A DNA stretch of 33,373 bases. Source: Legionellaceae bacterium. Lineage in GTDB: Bacteria > Pseudomonadota > Gammaproteobacteria > Legionellales > Legionellaceae. Position 1 is the first letter of the stretch. Every line of letters starts with the position of its first letter. The position numbers and the translations under genes were made by a program. Below, one piece after another: positions 17,300 to 25,982 of the stretch. Under the pieces are notes generated by a model. The model was not told the origin of the DNA. It searched no databases and saw only the letters and a program-made list of their open reading frames with translations. Location of the stretch: the NCBI GenBank assembly GCA_029212465.1, contig JARGNV010000012.1:19285-52657 (forward strand), written 5' to 3'.

Positions 17300-18328
17300 A
17301 TGTCAAAAAATAAAATTGAATTTAGTGACGCATTGTTCCAATCTCCTGTTAAAGCAACGCCCACAACCTCGCCTGCAGATGGCAGCGATTGTAAATCCTT
17401 TGTTTTTTACTCTGATGGCACAAAAAGCAAAGGACTGACCCCCAATGGAAAAACTGAAGTTGCGCTTAAGCCCTATGAAGGTAGTCACCATCAAACGTTT
17501 AAATCTCCTGGAAATAGCCTTTATCAGGATGAAAAGGATTTTTATACCGCAACCACCTTCGATGCTAAATATAAATTCTTATTGCTTGCTTTATCGAATC
17601 TTAAAACACGTATAGATACATATTATGACCGCAAACAAAAAACCAGAAACCAAGGCCACTATACCTATACCTACCGTTCGATTTGTATGTGTATCCACAT
17701 GCTACAAGAAATGGTAAATCTACCTGAACATGTAAAAAGTTATCCTTTTTTAGACCGACTCAATGATGCGATTCAGCATGCGAGTTTTGATGAAAACTTA
17801 TATAACCCCATCGACATGCTCCCCTGTTATGATAAAGACGACTACCTGACTTATGATAAACGTAAAATCGACAAGCAAAGTGAATTACGCACGCCACTCA
17901 CAAAAAATTCAATTAATGCTATTCCAGTCGACTTAACGGCATTAGTCCACATGGGGGTACCTAAAAAAGGCGTACCCGTAGTACACCCCCCACCCGCATT
18001 TTCGCGCTTTATTCGTGATAGCGACCCATGCTCAGACTTTGCAGTCAGGCTGCTTGGTAAAGATGACACTGAAAATAAAATAGATTCTTCAAGCATATCG
18101 TCTGACAATGCGACCCAGGCAAAGAGAAAATATGGCGTGTTTGAAGCGATTGATACGAGTCATGAAAAGGAAAAATCATCCCTGCTAGGTGTATCTTTTT
18201 TACTCTCACCCAAAAGCCGCACGCCAAACTCCGCTAGCAGGAAAAAATTAAAACCAACCCCGTTTACTGATAATTCAGAAGATAAGACAGACAACAACGC
18301 TCAAACACACATAAGCATACCATCTTAA
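17300..18328 (+). CDS. Unknown protein
   Basis: This frame gives 342 residues from the ATG at 17300; it is also open back to a TTG at 17252. Neither start has a convincing ribosome-binding site. The N-terminal 70 residues are polar and probably flexible. A central helical part of about residues 80-175 is unusually rich in Tyr, Lys and His (GHYTYTYRS). The C-terminal half is Ser-, Lys- and Pro-rich with little predicted structure and no hydrophobic segment. I recognise no family or active site. It is a single gene between the divergent nitrilase-tldD pair and yccA. A disordered, lysine- and serine-rich tail is common among effector proteins of the Legionellales, but that is weak evidence. Confidence 0.72.
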   Translation: MSKNKIEFSDALFQSPVKATPTTSPADGSDCKSFVFYSDGTKSKGLTPNGKTEVALKPYEGSHHQTFKSPGNSLYQDEKDFYTATTFDAKYKFLLLALSNLKTRIDTYYDRKQKTRNQGHYTYTYRSICMCIHMLQEMVNLPEHVKSYPFLDRLNDAIQHASFDENLYNPIDMLPCYDKDDYLTYDKRKIDKQSELRTPLTKNSINAIPVDLTALVHMGVPKKGVPVVHPPPAFSRFIRDSDPCSDFAVRLLGKDDTENKIDSSSISSDNATQAKRKYGVFEAIDTSHEKEKSSLLGVSFLLSPKSRTPNSASRKKLKPTPFTDNSEDKTDNNAQTHISIPS

Positions 18329-18342
18329 AGCATGCTTATGAC

Positions 18343-18371
18343 TTGAAAAAAAGCCATATCGCCTATATCTT
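18343..18371 (+). promoter_or_regulatory. Possible promoter for yccA
   Basis: TTGAAA (18343-18348) and TATCTT (18366-18371) are spaced 17 bases apart, about 40 bases before the yccA start. The -35 is 4/6 and the -10 is 4/6. Confidence 0.35.
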
Positions 18372-18410
18372 ATGAATGGAGTGTTACCCCACAACTTATC
18401 GGAGTTTATG

Positions 18411-19085
18411 ATGAACAGACGCAACGCAGCAACCTTAACTCGTTCAAGCGAGTCGGTTTTAGCAACCAACAAGGTATTACGAAATACCTACTTGTTGCTC
18501 AGTATGACTTTTATTTTTAGTGCTATTACGGCTTATTTGTCTTTTGCAATGAAAGCCCCACCGCTCAATCCAATTTTTGCAATTGTCGGCATTTATGGGC
18601 TCATGTTTTTAACCCATGCACTTAAAAATAGCCCCTGGGGCATTGTCAGCGTGTTTGCGTTTACAGGCTTTATGGGCTTTTCTATCGGGCCTCTTTTAAA
18701 TGCCTACATCAGCGCTTTTTCTAATGGCCCGCAACTGATCGGCACAGCACTCGGTGGCACAGGGCTTATTTTCTTGGCACTGTCAGGTTACACACTCGCC
18801 ACGCGCAAAGACTTCAGCTACCTGGGTGGCTTCTTATTTGTCGCTGTGATGGTGGCCTTCCTTGCGATGATTGCAGGCTTTTTATTTAACATGCCAGCTG
18901 TTCAATTGTTTGTCTCTGCAGCATTTGTTTTAATCTCTTCTGGTCTCATTTTATTCCAAACCAGTGCGATTATTCATGGTGGCGAAAGAAATTATATTGT
19001 GGCAACCGTTTCATTGTTTGTATCAATTTATAATCTCTTCGTCAGCTTGCTGCAGATTTTAGGCGCGCTTTCTGGACGCGAATAA
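18411..19085 (+). CDS. yccA: Bax inhibitor-1/YccA family inner-membrane protein
   Basis: This protein has seven hydrophobic segments and the BI-1 family pattern. In E. coli YccA is an inner-membrane protein that binds the FtsH protease and modulates its activity on jammed translocons. The N-terminus (TNKVLRNTYLLLSMTFIFSAITA) closely matches that of gammaproteobacterial YccA. The open frame begins at 18372, but the GGAG at 18399-18402 points to the ATG pair at 18408 and 18411; 18411 gives the best spacing and 224 residues, near the E. coli length of 219. The last segment and short charged tail (GALSGRE) are typical. Its transcript ends at the terminator at 19127-19153. Confidence 0.94.
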   Translation: MNRRNAATLTRSSESVLATNKVLRNTYLLLSMTFIFSAITAYLSFAMKAPPLNPIFAIVGIYGLMFLTHALKNSPWGIVSVFAFTGFMGFSIGPLLNAYISAFSNGPQLIGTALGGTGLIFLALSGYTLATRKDFSYLGGFLFVAVMVAFLAMIAGFLFNMPAVQLFVSAAFVLISSGLILFQTSAIIHGGERNYIVATVSLFVSIYNLFVSLLQILGALSGRE

Positions 19086-19090
19086 GCGCT

Positions 19091-19996
19091 TTAACCACTC
19101 ACTTTCCAAGTTGCCTTGGCACGATAAAGGGCTGATAAATCAGCCCTTTTTTTATCGCACTTCGGCTTTAACGAAAACACCTCTCGCGCTGCCTGATAAT
19201 AAACACCAAGCGGGACTGGATGTTCTGGAAACGTAAGCCGTGCTAATTGCATGGCTTGCGTAAAATCAGCAGGATTGTGTGTTAAGCCACCCAGTTTTAA
19301 ATCAACACCTGGCTCAAGATAAATCGTATTTGCTTCACGATTGGTTTTGGTTGAAAAAGCATCAAAAGCGCCTTGATTGAAAATGTGGCAGTCTTGGTAC
19401 ACTTCCAGAAAACTACACCCTTCATGCTCATATGCTGCCTTTAGAAGCGCTCCTAAGTGTTTGGGATCTTTATCAACCGCACGCGCTACAAAACTTGCCC
19501 CGGCTCCAAGGGCAAGTGTCAGTGGGTTAAGTGCATCTGCCTGCACACCGTTGGGAGACGTTTTGGTAACTGTTCCACGCGGCGAAGTGGGTGAAAACTG
19601 GCCTTTGGTTAAACCATAAACCTGGTTATTCACCAATACAATATTCATGTTTACATTACGTCTTAAGGCATGCACTAAATGATTGGTACCAATGCTTAAA
19701 CCATCGCCGTCGCCTGTAATGACCCACACGCACACATCGTCTCTTAAGGCTTTAAGTCCCGTTGCGACGGCTGTTGCACGCCCGTGTAAAGTATGAAAGC
19801 CATATGCGTTCATGTAGTAAGGCAGACGGCCTGAGCAGCCAATACCTGATACAAATACATGCTTTTCAGGTGGCAACCCAAGCGTTGGTAAAACACGCTG
19901 AAAAGCAGCTAAAATGGCGTAGTCTCCGCAACCAGGACACCATCGAACTTCGTTTTCATTGGTAAAATCATTCCGCGTGAGTGTTTGTTCTTTCAT
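19091..19996 (-). CDS. korB: 2-oxoacid:ferredoxin oxidoreductase, beta subunit
   Basis: KorB is the thiamine-diphosphate and iron-sulfur subunit of an enzyme that oxidatively decarboxylates 2-oxoacids (2-oxoglutarate in the Kor type) to acyl-CoA, passing electrons to ferredoxin. The cluster cysteines are at 20 and 23 (WCPGCGDY) and 54 (GIGCSGR). The diphosphate and magnesium motif GDGDGLSIG precedes NIVLVNNQVYGLTKGQ. The length of 301 residues is normal. The ATG at 19996 lies 29 bases inside korA, with GGAA about 8 bases upstream, so expression is coupled. Its 3' end carries the terminator of the convergent yccA in antisense. Substrate assignment between 2-oxoglutarate and other 2-oxoacids is by family only. 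Confidence 0.95.
   Translation of the reverse strand: MKEQTLTRNDFTNENEVRWCPGCGDYAILAAFQRVLPTLGLPPEKHVFVSGIGCSGRLPYYMNAYGFHTLHGRATAVATGLKALRDDVCVWVITGDGDGLSIGTNHLVHALRRNVNMNIVLVNNQVYGLTKGQFSPTSPRGTVTKTSPNGVQADALNPLTLALGAGASFVARAVDKDPKHLGALLKAAYEHEGCSFLEVYQDCHIFNQGAFDAFSTKTNREANTIYLEPGVDLKLGGLTHNPADFTQAMQLARLTFPEHPVPLGVYYQAAREVFSLKPKCDKKRADLSALYRAKATWKVSG
19127..19153 (+). terminator. Intrinsic terminator of yccA, lying inside korB
   Basis: A perfect 10-base stem AAGGGCTGAT / ATCAGCCCTT with a 2-base loop is followed at once by five further T on the plus strand (seven T in a row). It begins about 40 bases after the yccA stop and is also codons near the 3' end of korB on the other strand. Confidence 0.85.
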
Positions 19997-21800
19997 GTAT
20001 TATTTCCGCATTAATGGCTGACACCAAATGAGTGGTTGAAAAAGGCTGTCCATTACACTGGCTGATAAGACGTGCATCAATTAAATACTGTTCTCGTAAT
20101 AAACGGCACAGATGCCCAGAGTTAAGCTCTGCCACCAAAACGTGTTTAAATCGTTTTAAGATAGCTTCTAAGTCAGCAGATAATGGATAAAGATGTTTTA
20201 AATGCAAATATGCAATGCGCATGCCGTTACCTCGGCATATTTTTAGTGCCGCTTTAAGGCTACCGTAAGTACTGCCCCAGCCTACCAATAACACCTCAGC
20301 ATTTGCATCACCTTCAATCACAAGTGCGTCGTACGCTGCTTTGATGTTTTCTACTTTTTGTGCACGCAATGCAATCATCGTAGCATGGTTATCAGGATCG
20401 TAGCTAATGTCTCCTGCATCGCCTGACTTTTCAAGTCCCCCTAATTGATGAATAAAACCTTTGTAGCCTGGAATATTCCAGCTTCGGCTTAAGTGTTCAT
20501 CGCGCGTAAATGGTTTTTCTGTACGATTAAACTGAATACTTGGTAAGGTAATGGTGTCGGGGTTTGGAATCATCCAAGGCTCTGCTGCATTAGCTAAGTA
20601 CGCATCAAGGAGCACTACAACAGGTGTCATGTATTTTACCGCCAAACAAAATGCTTCTATCACTGTATTAAAACAATCAGATGGCGTTTTAGCAGCAATG
20701 ACAGGTAATGGCGCTTCACCATGCCGGCCATACAGCGCTTGTTCTAGATCGCTTTGGCCAGTTTTAGTTGGAAGCCCGGTTGAGGCACCCGCACGCTGCA
20801 CATTTAACAGTACCAAAGGAAGCTCGGCTATCACTGCAAGTCCAAGTGTTTCAGACTTTAAATCAAAACCTGGGCCCGATGTACAGGTGAGTGCCAATGC
20901 ACCCCCAAAAGACGCGCCTAAACATGCACCAATTGCTGCAATTTCATCTTCCGCTTGCAAAAGCGCCACACCATACGCTTCAAGCCCTGCTGCAGCTTGT
21001 AAAATGCCTGAAGCAGGTGTGATAGGATAACCTGATACCAGGACGGGTGTTTCTGTACCTGTTGCAAGCGTTGCCAGTGCGAGGCCCACTGCATCAACCC
21101 CGGTCACTTGACGGTACTCTCCAGGCACGCGCGATACATCCTCCATTTGAAACGTGCGACGCGCAAGCTCAAGTGTCATGGCGTAGTTATATCCCGCAAG
21201 TAACGCGCGCTTATTGCCTTCTAATATATCAGGGTGTGCCTTAAACTTTTTGTCCATAAAAGCCAACGCATGCGACGTTTCAAACTCAAACAGCCACAAT
21301 ACCAAGCCAAGCACATAACAATTTTTTGCCTTTTTCTTGTCTGAGGTTGAAAGGTCTAATCCTTCTAATGCATTCACTGTTTCTGAAATGAGTGGCACGG
21401 ACAACACTTGATACTGTGACTGAATGGTCTCCAGAAAATCTGTCGCGCAGCCTGCTTTTTCAAAGTCTTTGGCAGTCATGCTGTCCTGGTTAATAATTAA
21501 AAGTCCCGCATGCTTTAAATAAGGTAACGCTTTTTTTAATGCCGCAGGATTCAGTGCCACCAACACATCTAAAGTTTCACCGGCTGTGAAAATTGCCTCT
21601 GACGACATCGCTAATTGAAACCCAGAAACGCCTGCAACCGTACCTGCAGGCGCTCTGATTTCTGCCGGAAAATCAGGAAGTGTACGCACATCACGACCCG
21701 TTAAAGCCGCCGTAATCGTCAGTTGCTCACCGATAAGTTGCACGCCATCACCCGAGTCGCCAGTGAGACGAATAATAATACTATCCGTTGTAGGGCTCAT
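19968..21800 (-). CDS. korA: 2-oxoacid:ferredoxin oxidoreductase, alpha subunit (gamma-alpha fusion)
   Basis: This is the partner of KorB. The first 190 residues form the gamma domain ([13 protein letters not shown] near the N-terminus), fused to the alpha pyrimidine-binding domain carrying SGYPITPAS and [18 protein letters not shown]. The last 120 residues form the C-terminal transketolase-like domain. At 610 residues it has the normal size of fused KorA. There is no ferredoxin (delta) domain, so an external ferredoxin is needed. The ATG at 21800 has AGGAAGGAAG just upstream, inside the 3' end of pdxJ, with a 20-base overlap. The overlap on both sides shows that korA and korB belong to the era-recO-pdxJ transcript. 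Confidence 0.95.
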   Translation of the reverse strand: MSPTTDSIIIRLTGDSGDGVQLIGEQLTITAALTGRDVRTLPDFPAEIRAPAGTVAGVSGFQLAMSSEAIFTAGETLDVLVALNPAALKKALPYLKHAGLLIINQDSMTAKDFEKAGCATDFLETIQSQYQVLSVPLISETVNALEGLDLSTSDKKKAKNCYVLGLVLWLFEFETSHALAFMDKKFKAHPDILEGNKRALLAGYNYAMTLELARRTFQMEDVSRVPGEYRQVTGVDAVGLALATLATGTETPVLVSGYPITPASGILQAAAGLEAYGVALLQAEDEIAAIGACLGASFGGALALTCTSGPGFDLKSETLGLAVIAELPLVLLNVQRAGASTGLPTKTGQSDLEQALYGRHGEAPLPVIAAKTPSDCFNTVIEAFCLAVKYMTPVVVLLDAYLANAAEPWMIPNPDTITLPSIQFNRTEKPFTRDEHLSRSWNIPGYKGFIHQLGGLEKSGDAGDISYDPDNHATMIALRAQKVENIKAAYDALVIEGDANAEVLLVGWGSTYGSLKAALKICRGNGMRIAYLHLKHLYPLSADLEAILKRFKHVLVAELNSGHLCRLLREQYLIDARLISQCNGQPFSTTHLVSAINAEIIHERTNTHAE

Positions 21801-22530
21801 TACTTCCTTCCTGGATTAATTGTTTCATCTCTTTAACGGCTGTTTTTAAACCAACAAACACCGCATGCGCTATCATTGCATGCCCAATATTCAACTCATG
21901 AATCACAGGAATACGTGCAATGGGTTTCACATTATGATAGTGCAGCCCGTGCCCTGCATTCACCACCAAATTAAGCGCTGCAGCATCAAATGCGGCTTGT
22001 TGCAAACGCATTAACTCTTCTTGCACCAACGAAGGACGCTCTGCTTCAGCATAGCACCCTGTATGCAGCTCAACAACTCGCGCACCTGTTTGCGCGGCTG
22101 CCTCAATTTGTGACTTATCTGGGTCAATAAACAAAGATACCTCGGTTCCGACAGCCCTTAAACGCTCAATTGCATCTCGAATGGCACGCTCATGCTTTAT
22201 CACATCAAGCCCTCCTTCGGTGGTGAGCTCTTCGCGTTTTTCAGGCACAAAACATGCGTATTCTGGCTGAATCATTTCCGCAAACGCAATCATGTCATCG
22301 GTCACTGCAAGTTCTAGGTTCATACGCGTTTGTAGTGAAGCTTTGAATTGTTTGACATCGTCAGGCTGAATATGTCGTCTGTCTTCTCGCAAATGTAGGG
22401 TAATGCCATCGGCCCCTGCTTCTTCTGCATCAAGCGCTGCTTTAAGTGGACTTGGATAACGCGTGCCTCGCGCCTCGCGCAAGGTTGCTACGTGGTCAAT
22501 ATTTACCCCTAATAATACATCTCGACTCAT
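21781..22530 (-). CDS. pdxJ: Pyridoxine 5'-phosphate synthase
   Basis: PdxJ condenses 3-amino-1-hydroxyacetone phosphate with 1-deoxyxylulose 5-phosphate to form pyridoxine 5'-phosphate, the last ring-forming step of vitamin B6 synthesis. The N-terminal [16 protein letters not shown] and the active-site segment [10 protein letters not shown]-type sequence (here HLREDRRHI, His46 first) are diagnostic. The [11 protein letters not shown] phosphate-binding region is present. The length is 249 residues, as expected. The start at 22530 has GGGGGAAG upstream. It follows recO, as in most gammaproteobacteria, but a 17-bp perfect inverted repeat separates the two. Confidence 0.97.
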   Translation of the reverse strand: MSRDVLLGVNIDHVATLREARGTRYPSPLKAALDAEEAGADGITLHLREDRRHIQPDDVKQFKASLQTRMNLELAVTDDMIAFAEMIQPEYACFVPEKREELTTEGGLDVIKHERAIRDAIERLRAVGTEVSLFIDPDKSQIEAAAQTGARVVELHTGCYAEAERPSLVQEELMRLQQAAFDAAALNLVVNAGHGLHYHNVKPIARIPVIHELNIGHAMIAHAVFVGLKTAVKEMKQLIQEGSNEPYNG

Positions 22531-22554
22531 TAACTTCCCCCTCTTTATTTGGTG

Positions 22555-22600
22555 CGCTCACAGCAATTGCGCCTAGCCAAAAACGCAATTGCTGTGAGCG
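22555..22600 (-). promoter_or_regulatory. Perfect 17-bp inverted repeat across the recO stop codon
   Basis: CGCTCACAGCAATTGCG (22555-22571) and its exact reverse complement (22584-22600) flank a 12-base loop. One arm encodes the last residues of RecO, the recO stop codon (22573-22575) is in the loop, and the other arm ends 14 bases before the pdxJ ribosome-binding site. The transcript would form a very stable hairpin. No run of T follows on either strand, so it is not a standard terminator; it could protect or attenuate the message. Confidence 0.8.
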
Positions 22601-23274
22601 TATAACAACCGTGTTTTGATTTCGCGACCATCCAGTAAGTGATCAATTGCACGTCGCATGACCCACTTTGCTGTTTTCAAAACGGCTGCATCATCCCACG
22701 TATCGGCGCCCATTGCGAGTATATGCGCACCAATAAGACCTTCATCATCTAATACAAACCCTTCCTCAGGTAAAAAAGCGTAACGTTTATTCTCACGAAT
22801 AGGCTCATGCGCGCGCGCTTCATATTCATAAGAAATTTGATACCCTGATGCCTCAATTAATACGCGCTCAAACCTGCGCAATGCCATTTCAAGCATCCCT
22901 TGATTGGCAGCCCGTTGAATGGCTGTAAGGGTTACTTCGTAAACATCCAACAAATCGGTATCGCATACTTCAGGCTTTAACGCGTGATAGAGCAGCTCAT
23001 TTAGATACAATCCAGACAATAAATTGTCGCCCATGAGTAACTTGGGAGGGGCTGCAATTTCAACCTGCTTTACATACACACCATAAGGACGCTCATTGAG
23101 CGTAAGCCAAAGAGGCGTAAAAGGTTGTAGTATGGCTTGTTTTTTAGGGCTTCTGCCACCCGCACAAAATGTCTGAACCATACCCCGTTCACGGGTTAAA
23201 AAAAAGGCTTGTGTTGTTGCGTTTTTTGCAGGCTTTTGGTGTAACAACCATGCTGAGAGTTCGTCAGTTTTCAT
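22573..23274 (-). CDS. recO: DNA repair protein RecO
   Basis: RecO works with RecR to load RecA on SSB-covered single-stranded DNA in the RecF pathway of recombinational repair. The protein starts with the N-terminal OB-fold (AWLLHQKPAKNATTQAFFLTRERG), followed by the helical C-terminal part. The length is 233 residues (E. coli 242). The ATG at 23274 overlaps the end of era by 11 bases, and the order era-recO-pdxJ is the classical gammaproteobacterial one. The zinc-finger cysteines found in some RecO proteins are absent, as in E. coli. Its final codons form one arm of a perfect inverted repeat. Confidence 0.95.
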   Translation of the reverse strand: MKTDELSAWLLHQKPAKNATTQAFFLTRERGMVQTFCAGGRSPKKQAILQPFTPLWLTLNERPYGVYVKQVEIAAPPKLLMGDNLLSGLYLNELLYHALKPEVCDTDLLDVYEVTLTAIQRAANQGMLEMALRRFERVLIEASGYQISYEYEARAHEPIRENKRYAFLPEEGFVLDDEGLIGAHILAMGADTWDDAAVLKTAKWVMRRAIDHLLDGREIKTRLLYAHSNCVFG

Positions 23275-24151
23275 ATCCTAATTGCTTGAGTATCCGTGCG
23301 TCATCAGACCACCCTGATTTGACTTTACACCAGCATTGTAGGAAAACAGACTGCCCAAGTAAACGCTCCATATCAAGACGTGCTTGGCTTGCAATGGCTT
23401 TAAGCTTACTACCGCGCTCACCGATTATCATACGTTTATGGTTTTCTCTATCGACTAAAATAAGCGCTTGAATTTTAACTAGTTTCTCGCCTGCCTCATA
23501 TGATTCAATATCAACCGTGGTCGAATAAGGTAGTTCTTGCCCACTTAAGCGAAAGATTTTCTCACGCAATAGTTCAGCACACAAAAATTTAACTGAGCGA
23601 TCTGTCATTTGGTCGGCTTCAAACAAATGAGGTCCTTCAGGCATTAAAGGTGTTAATGTGGCCTCTAGCGTATCTACCCCTACACCCGTTTTGGCAGAAA
23701 GCGGGATGATGCTTAAAAAATCATGCTTTTTATTCAATTCATCAAGCATGGGTAACAACGTGTTTTTATCTTCAATTTTGTCGACTTTGTTTAGCACTAA
23801 CACACATGGGGTTTGTGTGGCTTTAATTTGCTCGAGCACACGTTCATCTGCTGCTGTAAAACGTAATCCCTCTACAATAAATACAATGACATCTACGTCA
23901 TATAAGGTGGCTTCTGCCGATTGATTCATGAGACGATGCATATGCTTCTTGCCCCCGTCATGAATCCCTGGGGTATCAACGTAAATCATCTGGCATGCCC
24001 CTTCAGTGACAATGCCTCGAATAATATGCCGTGTCGTTTGCGGCTTACGTGAGGTAATGCTCAGCTTTTCTTTTAAAATACAATTCAGTAGCGTTGATTT
24101 CCCTACATTGGGTCGCCCAACCAGCGCAATATAACCACAAGTTGTTGTCAT
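23264..24151 (-). CDS. era: GTPase Era
   Basis: Era is an essential GTPase that binds 16S rRNA and helps assemble the 30S subunit. The GTP-binding motifs are GRPNVGKST (residues 12-20), DTPGIH for G3 and NKVD for G4. A C-terminal KH RNA-binding domain carries GERGSKLKAIASQAR. The length of 295 residues is typical. The usual upstream neighbours lepB and rnc are absent; instead a divergent unknown gene begins 174 bases away, so era is the first gene of this operon and uses its own promoter region (24232-24260). Confidence 0.98.
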   Translation of the reverse strand: MTTTCGYIALVGRPNVGKSTLLNCILKEKLSITSRKPQTTRHIIRGIVTEGACQMIYVDTPGIHDGGKKHMHRLMNQSAEATLYDVDVIVFIVEGLRFTAADERVLEQIKATQTPCVLVLNKVDKIEDKNTLLPMLDELNKKHDFLSIIPLSAKTGVGVDTLEATLTPLMPEGPHLFEADQMTDRSVKFLCAELLREKIFRLSGQELPYSTTVDIESYEAGEKLVKIQALILVDRENHKRMIIGERGSKLKAIASQARLDMERLLGQSVFLQCWCKVKSGWSDDARILKQLGYEN

Positions 24152-24231
24152 CTAAATCCAGTTCCGCATCAAATCCAATAAAAACACGCTCTATTCTATC
24201 CGCAAATAAAAAAATACACAAAACATGTTTA

Positions 24232-24278
24232 ATTATACATCAAAATGACTTTTAAAAAATAGGCCTGTCATGTATAAT
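24232..24278. promoter_or_regulatory. Divergent promoter pair inside an inverted repeat
   Basis: ATTATACAT (24232-24240) and ATGTATAAT (24270-24278) are perfect inverted copies 29 bases apart. Each contains a consensus -10 hexamer TATAAT: minus strand at 24232-24237 for era, plus strand at 24273-24278 for the 24326 gene. The -35 regions (AT-rich, weak matches such as TTTAAA at 24251-24256) would overlap in the centre. A regulator or competing polymerases could therefore link the two genes. Confidence 0.5.
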
Positions 24279-24325
24279 TTGAACACTATTAAAAGAATAT
24301 TTTTTCAGGACGAGGGCTTTACATT

Positions 24326-25945
24326 ATGTCAGGCACACACAAGAGAAAACGGCTTCATCACCACGGACCCTTAGCAGACACTAAATCAAGTACCATTCAA
24401 GCGCATCAAAAACGCATGAGCATGCGAAATGCTGAAGATTACTTCGTGCAAAAAGCCCATCAAATTGAAGCAGAACTCATAAACAACCAAAACACCAAAT
24501 CCCCCCTGCTTGCCAACCAAATGATGGGGCGATATGGCATTACAAATATGAAGGCCTTTCTTGAATCTCCTGGTGGAAAAGCTTTAAAAAATCTTCTTGA
24601 AAGAAAGTTATTAGAACTCGAGACACTTCGCAAAAAAGCGATTCAAACGGAACAAGATAAGGCACGTCAACGCACATTAACCATGCTTGTTTTAAGCCTT
24701 GCTTATGACAAAAAATCTGCTGCAGCGCGTCGTGAATACTACATTGAAACAGAACAAAAAATCTTAGATAAAAAGCTACACCCTAAAGGGAAAAGCAAAG
24801 CTTCATATGATGCAGATACGCTTCGTGCATACCAAGAAAGCGCAAAAGCGATTAATGAAGAACTTGCCGCCAAAACCGCTTTACTTGCAGAGATTGATGC
24901 AGAGTGGGATAAATTAGAGGTTGCAACGCAAGAGCAGCATGCACGAGATACTTTCTTTGATGCATTGCTGACTGACATTACCCAGCTATTTGCACTCACA
25001 GAAGAAGATTCAATCCACTTAACGCACCTCAAAAAACCAGAGTTGCATCATATACTGCAAGAAAATCAAGTTGTGCATCGTGATGGCCGCGCCTATTTGA
25101 TTCCAAAACATGCAACATTTGAATCCCTTTCACAGGAAGAGCAAGCCGCTGCAGAAAAAAACTTCAAGGCCATTAAACCACGTCTTGAAAAAGCCGTTAA
25201 AGCATCTCGAGATGATGAAGCCACGCGCATTACAAACAAAAAAATAGACTTGATTCATAAAGCCGCGCGCTTGCACCAAGATATTCGCGTGTTAACACAG
25301 CAATTAAAAATGATGCAACAAGCCATTGGCTTAATCACGGCAAGCCTGACGCCTGACGCTGCATCAAACACGCAACCACAACTAGGTATGCGTCCTCATC
25401 CCAATCAGCCAAACTATGATACCAGCGCACTCTTTAGCAGTTATAAAATGCTGAACAAAGCAATGGTTAACACAGAATCAACCAAAGAAAGACAACCTAT
25501 TTTAGACGTCTTACATGAAGACATTGACCCAATTTTTGCAAAGAAACCTGAACTAGACCCACTTGATATAACCACCATCAATCGCTGGGGTGGCCCACAG
25601 TTTCTTGCAGAACTGCATCAATTTAAGCAAGGCGCAAATAACATTACGTCTGCAGCCCACATGCAGTTTCAAACCTCTCGTTCAATCCTCAAAAATGCAG
25701 AAAGACTAGCAGGTCTTGTTTCAGAGTCTCCCGCTGCAAGACGCTTTCAAATTGACGAGGCGCTTGATGCCCCTAAGCCTAAGCCCGCTTCATCGCAAGC
25801 AACAAACGCACCGCTTAAAGAGGAAATAAACCGCATGAAGCAAGAGCCCGCCTATCGTCCAGAAGAAGAGCAAGAAAATCAACCTGAGAACACACAAGGG
25901 CGCCAATTTAGGCCTAAGCCTTTTAGTACAAATCCATTTGAATAA
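24326..25945 (+). CDS. Unknown long coiled-coil protein with acidic C-terminus
   Basis: This protein of 539 residues starts at the ATG at 24326, with an AGGACGAGGG purine stretch upstream and a consensus -10 box at 24273-24278. The first 60 residues are basic (HKRKRLHHHGP). Residues about 80-340 are Ala-, Lys-, Glu- and Gln-rich with heptad patterns, a predicted coiled coil. A less regular region follows. The last 50 residues are Pro- and Glu-rich, with a glutamate block (RPEEEQENQPE) about 20-30 residues from the end and a C-terminal FSTNPFE. There is no signal peptide or membrane segment and no enzyme motif. Glutamate blocks near the C-terminus are a feature of some Dot/Icm substrates, so it is a possible effector; function unknown. 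Confidence 0.85.
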   Translation: MSGTHKRKRLHHHGPLADTKSSTIQAHQKRMSMRNAEDYFVQKAHQIEAELINNQNTKSPLLANQMMGRYGITNMKAFLESPGGKALKNLLERKLLELETLRKKAIQTEQDKARQRTLTMLVLSLAYDKKSAAARREYYIETEQKILDKKLHPKGKSKASYDADTLRAYQESAKAINEELAAKTALLAEIDAEWDKLEVATQEQHARDTFFDALLTDITQLFALTEEDSIHLTHLKKPELHHILQENQVVHRDGRAYLIPKHATFESLSQEEQAAAEKNFKAIKPRLEKAVKASRDDEATRITNKKIDLIHKAARLHQDIRVLTQQLKMMQQAIGLITASLTPDAASNTQPQLGMRPHPNQPNYDTSALFSSYKMLNKAMVNTESTKERQPILDVLHEDIDPIFAKKPELDPLDITTINRWGGPQFLAELHQFKQGANNITSAAHMQFQTSRSILKNAERLAGLVSESPAARRFQIDEALDAPKPKPASSQATNAPLKEEINRMKQEPAYRPEEEQENQPENTQGRQFRPKPFSTNPFE

Positions 25946-25972
25946 AAGCGATTACGCTTGCGAAGCGCTTTT
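25944..25972 (+). terminator. Possible weak terminator after the coiled-coil gene
   Basis: Directly at the stop codon, AAAAGCG (25944-25950) can pair with CGCTTTT (25966-25972); alternatively an inner CGCTT-gcg-AAGCG hairpin is followed by CTTTTAAC. The T run is short, so termination would be inefficient. Confidence 0.3.
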
Positions 25973-25982
25973 AACTCATCTA

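Noticed and set aside
18311-18340. ATAAGCAT/ATGCTTAT inverted repeat after the 17300-18328 gene as a terminator
   Set aside because: The 8-bp AT-rich stem has a 13-base loop and is followed by GACTTGAAA rather than T, so it would be unstable and not terminate.
20551-21030. 159-codon open frame antisense to korA
   Set aside because: It is a shadow of the conserved alpha-domain codons; composition is Ser/Pro/Ala-rich as expected of an antisense frame, without a start signal.
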